A stretch of DNA of 64,000 nt from Candidatus Iainarchaeum sp. (GTDB lineage Archaea > Iainarchaeota > Iainarchaeia > Iainarchaeales > UBA10219): contig JAGVWE010000003.1 in the NCBI GenBank assembly GCA_018304425.1, positions 138,413 through 202,412 on the forward strand, in the 5' to 3' direction. Position 1 is the stretch's first letter; every line of letters begins with the position of its first letter. Under the pieces are notes generated by a model. That model was not told the origin of the DNA. It was given only the letters and a program-made list of their open reading frames with translations, and did not search any database. The position numbers and the translations under genes are program-made. This document shows positions 25,560 through 33,654 of the stretch, one piece after another.

Positions 25560-26855
25560 ATGGGCATGGACCTGAGCGAAAAGAAGTCGGTGCTGGGCCG
25601 GACCCTGGAAGACATCGAAAGATACGGGGAAAGGGGCACGGCCTACATCGGCAAGGTCGTGATGTCGGCAGGGGAAAAGCCGGTGCTGGGCCGGAAAATC
25701 CTCTTGGACGTCGCAAAGCCCCACCTCATCCTGATTTGCGGCAAACGCGGCGGCGGGAAGTCCTTCAGCATGGCCGTCCTCCTCGAGGAGATGGCGCGCC
25801 AGCCCCCGGAAATCCGGAACCGGTTGAGTGTCATCGTGATTGACACGGTCGGCATTTTTTGGACGCTCAAAATCCCGGACCGGAGGAACCCAGCCGAGTT
25901 AGCGGACTGGGACTTGAAGGCCGACAAGACCAATGTCAAGGTATTGGTGCCGAAAGGCAGACTCGACTTCTACCAGAAAAACGGTTTGCCGGTGGACGGC
26001 GCCTTCACCATCAAGGTGTCCGAAATCGGCGCCGAGGAATGGCTGGCCTTGTTCAAGCTGACGTGGAAGGACGCGGAAGGCGTCTTGCTGGCCCGGGTGC
26101 TTGAACGCGTGCGGGAAACGCTGGGCACCCTGTACGGCTTGGACGAACTCATTGCCGAGACCAAGAAGGACGATGAAAGCGAGAAGCTGGCCCGGCAGGC
26201 CCTGGCCAACCGCTTCGAGGTGGCCAAGGTGTGGGGCTTGTTCGAAAAGGAGGGCACCAAGATGAAGGACCTGGCTGCGCCCGGGGAAATCACCATCATC
26301 GACGTCTCGGCGTACCGGCAGGCCATCGGCATGCAGGGAACCAGGGACATCATCGTGGGCTTGATTGGCAAGAAACTGTTCGAGGAGCGCATGCTGTTCC
26401 GCAAGGAGGAAGAGGTCAAGGTCATCAAGGGCTTGAAGCGGGAGTCGTCCATGCCGATTGTCTGGATGTTCATTGACGAGGCCCACATGTTCATGCCCAA
26501 GGACGAGGACAACATCGCATTGCAGGTGCTATTGGAATGGGTGCGGGTGGGAAGGCAGCCGGGCCTGAGCCTGGTGCTGGCCACGCAGAGGCCGAACAAA
26601 CTGCACCCGGACGCGATTTCGCAGGCGGACCTGTTCATCAGCCACCGCCTGACCGCGCAGCCGGACATCGAGGCCGTGGCCGAGCTCCGCCCGAGTTACA
26701 TGGCGCAGGACTTCGGCAAGTACTACCAGGAGATGCCGCGCAGTAAGGGCTTTGCCGTGGTCTTGGACGACAACACGGAGAAGATGTGGCTCATCAAGAT
26801 GCGGCCCCGGTTCTCGTGGGACGGGGGAGTTACCGCGAGCGCGTTCACCGACTGA
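25560..26855 (+). CDS. HerA/VirB4-type P-loop ATPase
   Basis: The 431-residue ATPase has Walker A GKRGGGKS (61-68), Walker B FIDEAH with Asp304-Glu305, and a sensor region LSLVLATQRPNKLHPDAISQ. These match DUF87/HerA-FtsK-type hexameric ATPases. No neighbouring NurA nuclease is present, so it may be a stand-alone HerA-like translocase and not the repair helicase. TTTATATACG at 25530-25539 is the promoter. It ends overlapping the convergent membrane protein gene. Confidence 0.88.
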   Translation: MGMDLSEKKSVLGRTLEDIERYGERGTAYIGKVVMSAGEKPVLGRKILLDVAKPHLILICGKRGGGKSFSMAVLLEEMARQPPEIRNRLSVIVIDTVGIFWTLKIPDRRNPAELADWDLKADKTNVKVLVPKGRLDFYQKNGLPVDGAFTIKVSEIGAEEWLALFKLTWKDAEGVLLARVLERVRETLGTLYGLDELIAETKKDDESEKLARQALANRFEVAKVWGLFEKEGTKMKDLAAPGEITIIDVSAYRQAIGMQGTRDIIVGLIGKKLFEERMLFRKEEEVKVIKGLKRESSMPIVWMFIDEAHMFMPKDEDNIALQVLLEWVRVGRQPGLSLVLATQRPNKLHPDAISQADLFISHRLTAQPDIEAVAELRPSYMAQDFGKYYQEMPRSKGFAVVLDDNTEKMWLIKMRPRFSWDGGVTASAFTD

Positions 26856-28269
26856 TGACCACGGGGTTTTCGTTGCCGGCCGCGTGCAGGTAGTTCAAGG
26901 TGAACAAGTTCGCGTACAAGGGGTCGAGGGGGCCGGTGAGGGTGTACGAGCCGCTGCCGGCCGCGCGCACGGAGACGAAGTCCGAGGCCACGCTTTCGAG
27001 GCCGGAGAGGTCGTTGGGCGAGCGCAGCAGGGTGCTGTACTCCTGGTCACGCAAATAGACCACGAACAGGTAGCCCTGGGGCCCCAGGCCCTCGGTTAAG
27101 CTGGTTTCCAGGAATTTGGCGGCAGTCAGGGATTTGACGGTGCCACGGAAGAAGGCAATCCAGCCATGCCTTTCCACGACCACCTCATCCAGGTGGGGGG
27201 CGAGGAGGCCCGCGATTTCGGGGTCCCTGGCGTCTGCCGGCACGCCGTAGACGAAGAAAACCGCCTTTTCCCCTGGGTGGAGGACGCGACCGAAGCCGGT
27301 TCCAACCAGGGCGTCGAAGGTCTGGTAGCCGAAGAACAACAGGAGCAGCAGCCAGACGACCCGGTGGGGCACGGCGAAGCGGCGCAGGAAAAGCACCAGG
27401 CAGAGCAAGGAGAAGGCGAGCACGCTGAAGGCGTAGGTAGCTGCGATGGTGGCCCCGAACAGGTAGCTGCCCAGGAAGAGGATGCCGCCGGTGCCGAAGA
27501 GGGGGTAGAGGAATTCCTGCCAGGGCTTCAACGCGAGGCCGGAGCGGGCCTTGAGCCAGTAGAAGAGCAGCAGGCCGATGAGGAGTTGCGAGGCCGCGGT
27601 GAAAAAGTTTCCGTCCAGCATCACCACCAGGAGGCCGAAGGAAACAATCCCCCAAAGCATGGGGCGGACGTTGTGCTGCCCCGAATAGGCGGCCAGGCCT
27701 TCCTGGAGGGCGAAGTAGGCGGCGAAGAAGAGCATCACCAGGAGGGCCAGGGAAAAGAGGGCGGCAAAGGGAACGATGGCGTACATGGGTCTGCCGGTGT
27801 CGTATTTGAGGGGCGCACCCAGCCACTGCGTGACCTGGGACAACGCGATTTTCCCTTCATGGGTGTGGCCGAGGTAGCTGGCCTCCCATTCGATGCGGTC
27901 ACCTGAACCGATCAGGGTGCCAACAATGGAAGAAGAATCTTGCAGGGTGAAGCCTGGCACGGTCGTGTAGAGGACGAGGAAGTGCAGGAAGAAGCCGGTC
28001 AACGAGGCAAGGCAGACCATGTAGAGGAACCAGTGGAAGGGGTGCGGGTTGCGCAGGAAAAAAGCGGGAAGCCTGCCATGGTCTTTCAGGTGGAGCACGC
28101 CAAAGTAGAGCAGGAGCCAGCCGAAGAAGGCCAGGCTCTTGCCGAAGGAGTTGCCCTCGAAATAGGTCTTGGTGAAGGCATGCACGAGGAGTTCAACGGG
28201 TTTGAACAGGAAAGCCAGGACCAGCACGAACAGGGAGGCAAGCAGGGCGGTTTTCGCGTTAAAGGCCAT
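26845..28269 (-). CDS. polytopic membrane protein (474 aa)
   Basis: About ten membrane helices fill residues 5-345, followed by an external C-terminal domain of about 125 residues (starting GTGFGRVLHPGEKAVFFVYG). The ATG at 28269 is chosen because the long upstream extension to 28491 overlaps the divergent gene and lacks membrane-protein character. Paired head-to-head with another membrane protein at 28331; both may act in envelope glycan or lipid assembly. Family not recognised. Confidence 0.75.
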   Translation of the reverse strand: MAFNAKTALLASLFVLVLAFLFKPVELLVHAFTKTYFEGNSFGKSLAFFGWLLLYFGVLHLKDHGRLPAFFLRNPHPFHWFLYMVCLASLTGFFLHFLVLYTTVPGFTLQDSSSIVGTLIGSGDRIEWEASYLGHTHEGKIALSQVTQWLGAPLKYDTGRPMYAIVPFAALFSLALLVMLFFAAYFALQEGLAAYSGQHNVRPMLWGIVSFGLLVVMLDGNFFTAASQLLIGLLLFYWLKARSGLALKPWQEFLYPLFGTGGILFLGSYLFGATIAATYAFSVLAFSLLCLVLFLRRFAVPHRVVWLLLLLFFGYQTFDALVGTGFGRVLHPGEKAVFFVYGVPADARDPEIAGLLAPHLDEVVVERHGWIAFFRGTVKSLTAAKFLETSLTEGLGPQGYLFVVYLRDQEYSTLLRSPNDLSGLESVASDFVSVRAAGSGSYTLTGPLDPLYANLFTLNYLHAAGNENPVVISR

Positions 28270-28330
28270 GGTATCCAGTGCCCGGCAAGCGAATAAAAAC
28301 ATATTTAAAGCCTTGAACCGTATTCCTTGC

Positions 28331-29704
28331 ATGGGGGAAACCAAAGCCATTGGCTTGCTGCTGGTCGTGTGCCTAGCGGCCTTGCTGGTCCCGTTCGCGC
28401 GGTTCGACCAATTCGTTTCCAGCGACTTGTGGGAAAGGCAACGGGTTTCCGCCGAGATACTGGAAAACGGTTTCGTCCCCGAAAAAAACATGGCCTACTC
28501 GCCTTCGGCGCCGTTCCTCTACCCGCCCTCGTTTGACCTGCTGTTGTCGCTGGCGGTGGCGACGGGCGCAGACTACCTGTCAGCCGTGAAAGTGCTTTCG
28601 TTGGCCGTTGGAGTCTCGCTGGCGTTCTTTGCCTACCTGCTTTCCCGGCGGTTTTTCAGGCCCGAGATTGCCTTGTTGTCCGCGTTCTTCGTCTTCTTCA
28701 TGCCGCGCGTGTTCCGGTTAAGCCTCCAGCCCATTCCGGAGACCCTGGGCCTGTTGTTGTTCGTGGTCACACTCTACTTTGCCTCCACCAACCGGTTGAA
28801 GCTGGCCGGCTTGTTTGCTTCGGCGTTGATGTTCTACCACACGCGGTCCTTCTTCAACTTACTGCTGGTCAGCGGCATCCTGTTCCACTCCCTGCACGGC
28901 GTGCAGGGACTCAAGAAGATGAAGTGGCTGCTGGCCTTGCCCCTGCTTTTTTCCCTGGCCTACTGGCTGGAGCGACTGCCTGCCGCGTTCAAGTCCACGC
29001 AGTTGCTGAACCCCTTTGTCTCCGAGTGGAGCCTCCTGCAAGTGCTGGGCCCCCAAGCCCTGCTGGCCGCCTTCTACCTGGTGTTCTGGTGGAAATACGC
29101 CCGCTACAAGCCCCTCATCCACTGGACCGGGGCCTTCGTCCTCTTGTACGTGGCGGCGCTGGGCACCGGCAACAAGACCCTGGCCTTCCGGGAACTGACT
29201 TACTTGTTTGTGCCGGTTGGCCTACTCTCCAGCGCCCTGGTATGGCGTTTACGGGCTTTAAAGGGCTTCATCGTGCCATTGGCCCTGCTTTTTTCGCTGG
29301 GCTACGCGTTTTACCTGAACTTTAACCCAGCCTATCCCCTCGAAAAAGAGGGCGTGCAAGCCCTTTCCATGGCTTCCCGACAAGGGTTTGGAGCCGTTTT
29401 AACCGATTTCGTGACCGGTTACGGGGTGCCAGGCATTGCCCACAAGAAAACCGTGATTGGCGCCTTCATGGAAAACCTACCGGACGCCAACCAGCGGCTC
29501 TTGGACGCCAAAGAATTCCTGTCCACTTCCAGCCCCGAAACCGCGGTGGCGCACATGAAAAAGTACCGGGCGGGAACGGCTTTCCTGGGCAGGCTGGCCG
29601 CCGAAAACCAGTGGGGCCTCGACACGGACTACACGAAATTCGATTCCCCTTCCTTCAACAAGGTGTACGACAACGCGTTCACGAAAGGCTACTCACTTAC
29701 TTGA
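28331..29704 (+). CDS. GT-C-like membrane glycosyltransferase (457 aa)
   Basis: The layout is GT-C-like: one helix, then a long first external loop with acidic residues (DQFVSSDLWERQRVSAEILE, PSAPFLYPPSFDLLL), then many helices and a C-terminal soluble domain from about residue 365. GT-C enzymes use lipid-linked sugars on the external face. No DXD-type catalytic residue can be fixed by eye, so the assignment is by architecture. The last 12 bases overlap the convergent gene ending at 29693. Confidence 0.65.
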   Translation: MGETKAIGLLLVVCLAALLVPFARFDQFVSSDLWERQRVSAEILENGFVPEKNMAYSPSAPFLYPPSFDLLLSLAVATGADYLSAVKVLSLAVGVSLAFFAYLLSRRFFRPEIALLSAFFVFFMPRVFRLSLQPIPETLGLLLFVVTLYFASTNRLKLAGLFASALMFYHTRSFFNLLLVSGILFHSLHGVQGLKKMKWLLALPLLFSLAYWLERLPAAFKSTQLLNPFVSEWSLLQVLGPQALLAAFYLVFWWKYARYKPLIHWTGAFVLLYVAALGTGNKTLAFRELTYLFVPVGLLSSALVWRLRALKGFIVPLALLFSLGYAFYLNFNPAYPLEKEGVQALSMASRQGFGAVLTDFVTGYGVPGIAHKKTVIGAFMENLPDANQRLLDAKEFLSTSSPETAVAHMKKYRAGTAFLGRLAAENQWGLDTDYTKFDSPSFNKVYDNAFTKGYSLT

Positions 29705-31045
29705 AGGCACGGGCTGCGCGGCCGGTGGCTGCTGGGGTTGTGCTCCGGAAACGGGTTGCGGTTTTTCCTGCACGGCTTCCTTGGAGGCGAAGACGGCCAG
29801 GCCATCGTTCAACAAAAACGAGTCCAGGGAACGCTGGTTGGCGTGCGTGATAATGGTTTGCATGACGGCCTCCTTTTCCGCCAAGAACAACAGCACGTTC
29901 TTTTCCTTGCCCAAAACGAGGGCCACGATGCCTGAACCCTCGTGATCCAGCTCAATGCCGTTGACGGAAAGCGCGGGCTCCGTGGTCAAGCCGATGGCAG
30001 CCGCGTTCTCCCCCACCAGGTTCTTGGAACCGAAATCCGTGACAATGATTTGGTTGGCCGCGGCCGATGCCGGGCCCTGGCCCTGGCCCGGCGCCACGAC
30101 ATTGGCTTCCAAGCCCTTTCCGTCCAGCAGCCCCTTGAGGGCCAGCGCCACCCGCAGGAACTTCGGGGAATACACGATGTCCACGCGTCCCCTGAACAGG
30201 TAGGGGAAGTCCCTGAGCGAGGGCCGCTTGTTGGCGGAGACCAGCCACTGCGCGAGGTTGCTGGCGAACTGCTTGTTGCCGGCCGACTCGTTGAATTGGT
30301 CGCTCAAAAAGGTCTGGTCGCAGAGGGCAAGCACGCCCCCGTTCAAGGCGACCGGCGAAAACGAGGCCCGGGACTCGATGGCGGTTGATTTCGTTCCCTT
30401 GGAGGAGAACACGATGCCTTTCTCGTTGGGCGCCACGCTGCACGCGATGTAAAAGGCGAGCTTCTTCACTCCCTTGAAGAGCGCGTTGCCCGCGAACTGG
30501 CTGAAGTACGGGTAGCGGAAGTTGCCGTCGTTTTCCCCGAAGTCATACAAGTAACCGGATTCGAAGAACAAGTCAAAGGCCGTGGCCAGGGAATTGGCTT
30601 GATGGCTTTTCTCGGGGTCCGCGATCAAAAGGATGCGGCCGCCCCGCGAAGCAAACCGCTGGACGACAACGATTTCCTGTTCCTGGAACGCCTTGACCGA
30701 CTGGATGGACACGAAGGCGCTGGCTTCCGCGAGCTTGTCCTCCAAGAGGTTCCCGTCCGCCACATACTCGACGCGGTAGCCCTTGGAGGCCAGGGAAGAA
30801 AAAAAGCCCGAGAAATTCCGTTCATCAAAGGCGTTGTCATGCGCCCGGTCCACCAAGACCATTCCGTCTCCTTGCGCGAACTTTTCCCTGAACTCCTGCA
30901 CCGGGGCTTCCGGAACGGAAATGTCGAGGTTGTGGAGGACGGTCTTCGGCGGCACGTAAACGCCCCTATAGTACAAGAGGGCGTGGGCCGCCAAAACCAG
31001 CAAAACCAGGGCAACGAACAGTTTCACGTGCTTTTTTCCGTTCAT
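29693..31045 (-). CDS. membrane-anchored DUF4350-like protein
   Basis: The ATG at 31045 (MNGKKHVKLF) gives a signal-anchor helix (residues 6-25) then an external domain of DUF4350 type: DGMVLVDRAHDNAFDERNFS, a Rossmann-like half and RFASRGGRILLIADPE. A second part (residues 250-420) has further alpha/beta sequence and the tail is Gln/Pro-rich. It starts 2 bp after the SppA stop and is surely cotranscribed. DUF4350 proteins are often near AAA/DUF58 gene sets; none is seen here. Confidence 0.8.
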   Translation of the reverse strand: MNGKKHVKLFVALVLLVLAAHALLYYRGVYVPPKTVLHNLDISVPEAPVQEFREKFAQGDGMVLVDRAHDNAFDERNFSGFFSSLASKGYRVEYVADGNLLEDKLAEASAFVSIQSVKAFQEQEIVVVQRFASRGGRILLIADPEKSHQANSLATAFDLFFESGYLYDFGENDGNFRYPYFSQFAGNALFKGVKKLAFYIACSVAPNEKGIVFSSKGTKSTAIESRASFSPVALNGGVLALCDQTFLSDQFNESAGNKQFASNLAQWLVSANKRPSLRDFPYLFRGRVDIVYSPKFLRVALALKGLLDGKGLEANVVAPGQGQGPASAAANQIIVTDFGSKNLVGENAAAIGLTTEPALSVNGIELDHEGSGIVALVLGKEKNVLLFLAEKEAVMQTIITHANQRSLDSFLLNDGLAVFASKEAVQEKPQPVSGAQPQQPPAAQPVPSSK

Positions 31046-31047
31046 GT

Positions 31048-31902
31048 TCAGCCCTCGTGCTCCACGTACAAGAAGTAATTGGCCGGAACCGTGTTGGTCT
31101 TCGGGCTCAACTGGTTTTCGTCGACGAACAACACGACTTGCACGCCCTGCTTCTTCTTGCCCATCCACTCGCTTACATCCCTCACCCGGTAATGGACGAT
31201 GCCGGCGAGTTCCGCCGCCTTTTCGAGGGCGCGAATCCCCGAGCCGATTTCGTCGACCAAGCCGTACTTCACGGCCTCCATGCCCTTGTAGACCTGGGCT
31301 TCGGCGATGACTTCCTTGGGCAGCTTAAGCCTTCCCTGCCGTTGTTCGACGACGGCGTTGAGGAAGCTCTCCTTTATCAACTCCACTTGCCGCGCGTAGT
31401 GCCGCTTGCCGGTCCGCTGGCCCTTGAAGGGCCCGGTGATGATCTTGTTTTCGCCGACTTCCTCGGGCTCGGGCAACGACGAAATCACGCCCACGCCCCC
31501 GATGTCACTGGAAGGCTTGGCGACCACGTAGTTGGCGGCCACCGAGGCATAGTAGGCGCCGCTGGCCGCAATCTGCTCGACTTCCACCACCACGGGCTTG
31601 GCCTTCCGCAACTCCAGGAGGCTCAGGTAGAGGTCCTCGGAGGCCGCCGCTTCGCCGCCCGGGCTGTTGACCCTGACCACCACGGCCTTGATTTCCGGGT
31701 TCTCCCGGGCAAACCGCACCTGCTCGGAAAAGTCTTCGGCGAACGCGGAATTGATTTCGGCCTTCAAGTCCAGGGTGCCAATCACGGGCTGGGGCACGAG
31801 GTAAGAGGCCAATACCAGGCCAAACGCCAGGGCCAAGGCCATGGTCAAAGGCAGTGAGTGCCTGCGCCAAAAGCGTTTAACGGGTTCCCAGCTGTTCTCC
31901 AT
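31048..31902 (-). CDS. sppA: signal peptide peptidase SppA-type (S49) serine protease
   Basis: An N-terminal membrane helix (residues 18-36) is followed by the S49 domain: VVVRVNSPGGEAAASEDLY, then nucleophile Ser114 in IAASGAYYAS and the likely general-base Lys near 160 (ITGPFK). 284 residues is the usual short archaeal SppA. It cleaves hydrophobic peptides or remnant signal peptides at the membrane. It leads an operon with the DUF4350-like gene. Confidence 0.92.
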   Translation of the reverse strand: MENSWEPVKRFWRRHSLPLTMALALAFGLVLASYLVPQPVIGTLDLKAEINSAFAEDFSEQVRFARENPEIKAVVVRVNSPGGEAAASEDLYLSLLELRKAKPVVVEVEQIAASGAYYASVAANYVVAKPSSDIGGVGVISSLPEPEEVGENKIITGPFKGQRTGKRHYARQVELIKESFLNAVVEQRQGRLKLPKEVIAEAQVYKGMEAVKYGLVDEIGSGIRALEKAAELAGIVHYRVRDVSEWMGKKKQGVQVVLFVDENQLSPKTNTVPANYFLYVEHEG

Positions 31903-31997
31903 ACCTTACCGCTCCCGCACTAAAATAGCCTGGATTGAGTTTAAAAGGGTTTCACACGAGAAATCTGGAAGCCCAGGCCAACGAAGAGAGGCCTACC

Positions 31998-32152
31998 GCC
32001 CCATTGAACCCTGCGGGTGAAATGGGGCACGTCCGCAAGTGCCAGTTGACCAGGGCAGTGTCCTGCAAGGCAGGACACGTTTCCCCGAAGACACAGTCTT
32101 CGGGGCCTCGTCCCCAAGGGGACAAGGTCGCAGGCCTTTTGTAAAAAGGCCT
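31998..32152 (+). repeat. array of five hairpins directly before tRNA-Val
   Basis: Successive near-perfect inverted repeats fill this stretch. (0) 31998-32028: arms GCCCCATT/AATGGGGC, then GA/GA opposed, then ACCC/GGGT. (1) 32058-32078: GTGTCCTGC/GCAGGACAC. (2) 32083-32105: CCCCGAAGAC/GTCTTCGGGG. (3) 32110-32123: GTCCCC/GGGGAC. (4) 32132-32152: AGGCCTTTT/AAAAGGCCT. The tRNA starts one base later at 32154. Hairpins 2-3 joined by CCTC and followed by AAGGTC match a unit in the array at 35886-36048 with paired changes. The only TATA-like element nearby is GTTTAAAAGG near 31939, so the array may be a transcribed leader of the tRNA. No protein gene in 31903-32153. Confidence 0.8.
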
Positions 32153-32153
32153 T

Positions 32154-32225
32154 GGGCGCGTGGTCTATCGGTATGACGTCGCCTTCACACGGCGGAGGTA
32201 GTCGGTTCAATTCCGGCCGCGCCCA
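32154..32225 (+). tRNA. tRNA-Val (anticodon CAC)
   Basis: 72-nt cloverleaf: acceptor GGGCGCG/CGCGCCC with discriminator A, anticodon stem TCGCC/GGCGG (loop TTCACAC, anticodon CAC for GUG), T-arm GTCGG/CCGGC around TTCAATT. The D-arm is weak (GTC/GAC with a TATCGGTAT loop). No CCA is encoded and no intron is seen. There is no TATA box at the usual 25-30 bp; a hairpin array lies immediately upstream. Confidence 0.92.
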
Positions 32226-32306
32226 TTTCTTCCCTTTTTTCCAAGTGCGTGGCCTGCGGTCGGCGAAGGCAAAAGGTTTTATGCACGCACCCCCCACCAA
32301 GTATAT

Positions 32307-32771
32307 ATGAAGAAGGGAACGCCTGGATGGAATCCCCTGCAGAAGGGAAGGCGAACACCCAAGAGGAAACTGCGCCTGCTCGCGGCGAAGCGGCACGCGC
32401 CTCCCGCTGACGTAGTCGCGCGGATGTCCCCAGAGAAACAGTTGGCGTTCGCGGCCAGGGAACTACACATTTTCCACCAGGTGCCAAGGTTCCTGAGGGA
32501 AGCGATCTGCCGGCAGGTATTCGAGTACATGACGGATGAAGTGGCGCGGCTCAGCCGGGCGCGGATGCGGTTGGGCACGCGGCTGAGGCAGACCCGCGGG
32601 TCAGCCAAGGCAGTGGCACGCGCAAAAACCAAACTGGATGAATTGGATGCGGAAATCGGCTGGCTTGAAAAAATCCGGGATGAACCGTCCGAGCAATGGA
32701 TAGAGGCCGAGAACTGGATCCGGGCGAAGCGCAGGGAACTCCTCAGGCAGGGCATCCTGAAAAAGGGGTAA
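32307..32771 (+). CDS. Arg/Lys-rich orphan protein (154 aa)
   Basis: A TATA-like GGTTTTATGC at about 32274-32283 lies 24-30 bp before the ATG, indicating a leaderless message. The N-terminus is basic (QKGRRTPKRKLRLLAAKRH); the rest is helical with a coiled-coil-like stretch (AKTKLDELDAEIGWLEKIRD). No family recognised. It lies just after tRNA-Val. Confidence 0.6.
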   Translation: MKKGTPGWNPLQKGRRTPKRKLRLLAAKRHAPPADVVARMSPEKQLAFAARELHIFHQVPRFLREAICRQVFEYMTDEVARLSRARMRLGTRLRQTRGSAKAVARAKTKLDELDAEIGWLEKIRDEPSEQWIEAENWIRAKRRELLRQGILKKG

Positions 32772-32828
32772 GGCTGCCTGGGCCAGGCGAACCGTTTTAA
32801 GACCTTGGATGCAAGTGGAGTGGGAAAC

Positions 32829-33500
32829 ATGCTCGAATCCCTGCCAAGCCTTTCATTCGCCTTCCTGGCCCTCGCGTTGGGCTTCAAGCACAGCTATGAC
32901 GCTGACCACATCGTGGCCGTTGCCAACCTCCTCCGAAAGTCGAAGTCGTTGCGGGAAGCCCTGGGCATGAGCGTCAGTTGGAGCCTGGGCCACATGCTCA
33001 CGGCTTCCGGCATCACCGCGTTCCTCTACGTGTTCCGGGAATCCGTGCTCCGCTTGCTGCTCGAAAAATTCGAGTTGCTGGTGGCCGTGATGCTGATTGG
33101 CCTGGGCCTCTACAGCCTCTACGACTTGACGCGGTTCCACCGGCACGAGCACGAAGGCGAAAGCGGAAAGCACGCGCACCTCCACGTGCACGCGAAGAAC
33201 GAGCAAGGCAGGCACCTGCACCAGCACATGTTCGGCATCGGCATCGTGCACGGCCTCGCCAGCAACGACGAACTCCTCATCCTCTTGACGGCCTCGCTGG
33301 GCCTGAACTCCCTGGCCGGGATGCTGGCCGGAACCGCCTTGTTCAGCGTTGGAGTGGTTGCGGGCATGATGGTGTTTGCCGTGGTTTTCACGTACCCCTT
33401 GTTCCGCGCGCACTCCGACAAGCTCTACGCCGCGTTCACGGTGTTGGTAGCCCTGGCCAGCATAGCCTATGGCTGGTTGATGCTGCGCGGGCTGGCCTGA
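32829..33500 (+). CDS. NicO/HupE-type nickel-cobalt transporter
   Basis: Six or so membrane helices, with the family signature in helix 1 (FKHSYDADHIVAV; NicO proteins have H-x4-D-H) and a second one in GHMLTASG. Between helices 3 and 4, a cytoplasmic or external loop is very His-rich (FHRHEHEGESGKHAHLHVHA, residues about 104-124). This points to Ni or Co export or uptake. GTGGAGTGGG precedes the ATG at 32829. The next locus is a structured RNA and a His-rich propeller protein, which may form a metal-handling set. Confidence 0.88.
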   Translation: MLESLPSLSFAFLALALGFKHSYDADHIVAVANLLRKSKSLREALGMSVSWSLGHMLTASGITAFLYVFRESVLRLLLEKFELLVAVMLIGLGLYSLYDLTRFHRHEHEGESGKHAHLHVHAKNEQGRHLHQHMFGIGIVHGLASNDELLILLTASLGLNSLAGMLAGTALFSVGVVAGMMVFAVVFTYPLFRAHSDKLYAAFTVLVALASIAYGWLMLRGLA

Positions 33501-33513
33501 ACCGGGCGGGCAA

Positions 33514-33526
33514 AACCTTAATAACC
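33514..33526 (+). promoter_or_regulatory. promoter of structured RNA copy 1
   Basis: AAACCTTAATAAC is a BRE/TATA element about 25-30 bp before the RNA's first helix at 33548. A nearly identical AAAGCCTTAATAAG lies before copy 2 at 35079-35092, so promoter and RNA were duplicated together. Confidence 0.55.
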
Positions 33527-33547
33527 CGTTAAGCCAATAATCTGCTG

Positions 33548-33628
33548 AGGGGCGACCCGGAAAAGGCGGCGCTAATTTCAAGCTCCCCAAGATTGAAATG
33601 CCGCGCAATAAGAAGGGCACGCGCTCCT
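33548..33628 (+). ncRNA. structured RNA of unknown class, copy 1 (leader of propeller gene)
   Basis: Nested helices are visible: P1 AGGGGCG (33548-33554)/CGCTCCT (33622-33628); P2 CCC (33556-33558)/GGG (33615-33617); P3 GCGGC (33566-33570)/GCCGC (33600-33604); P4 ATTTCAA (33575-33581)/TTGAAAT (33593-33599), with an 11-nt loop GCTCCCCAAGA. Copy 2 at 35132-35217 keeps the same loop and GGAAAA and AATAAG joints while P1, P2 and P3 change in a paired way. It lies between its own promoter and the lipoprotein gene at 33655, so it could be a cis-regulatory leader or a separate small RNA. No class I know fits. Confidence 0.7.
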
Positions 33629-33654
33629 TAGCCACTTATTTGAGGCGCTCGGAC

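Noticed and set aside
25560-26855. HerA-NurA DNA repair operon
   Set aside because: The ATPase is HerA-like, but no NurA, Mre11 or Rad50 gene is adjacent.
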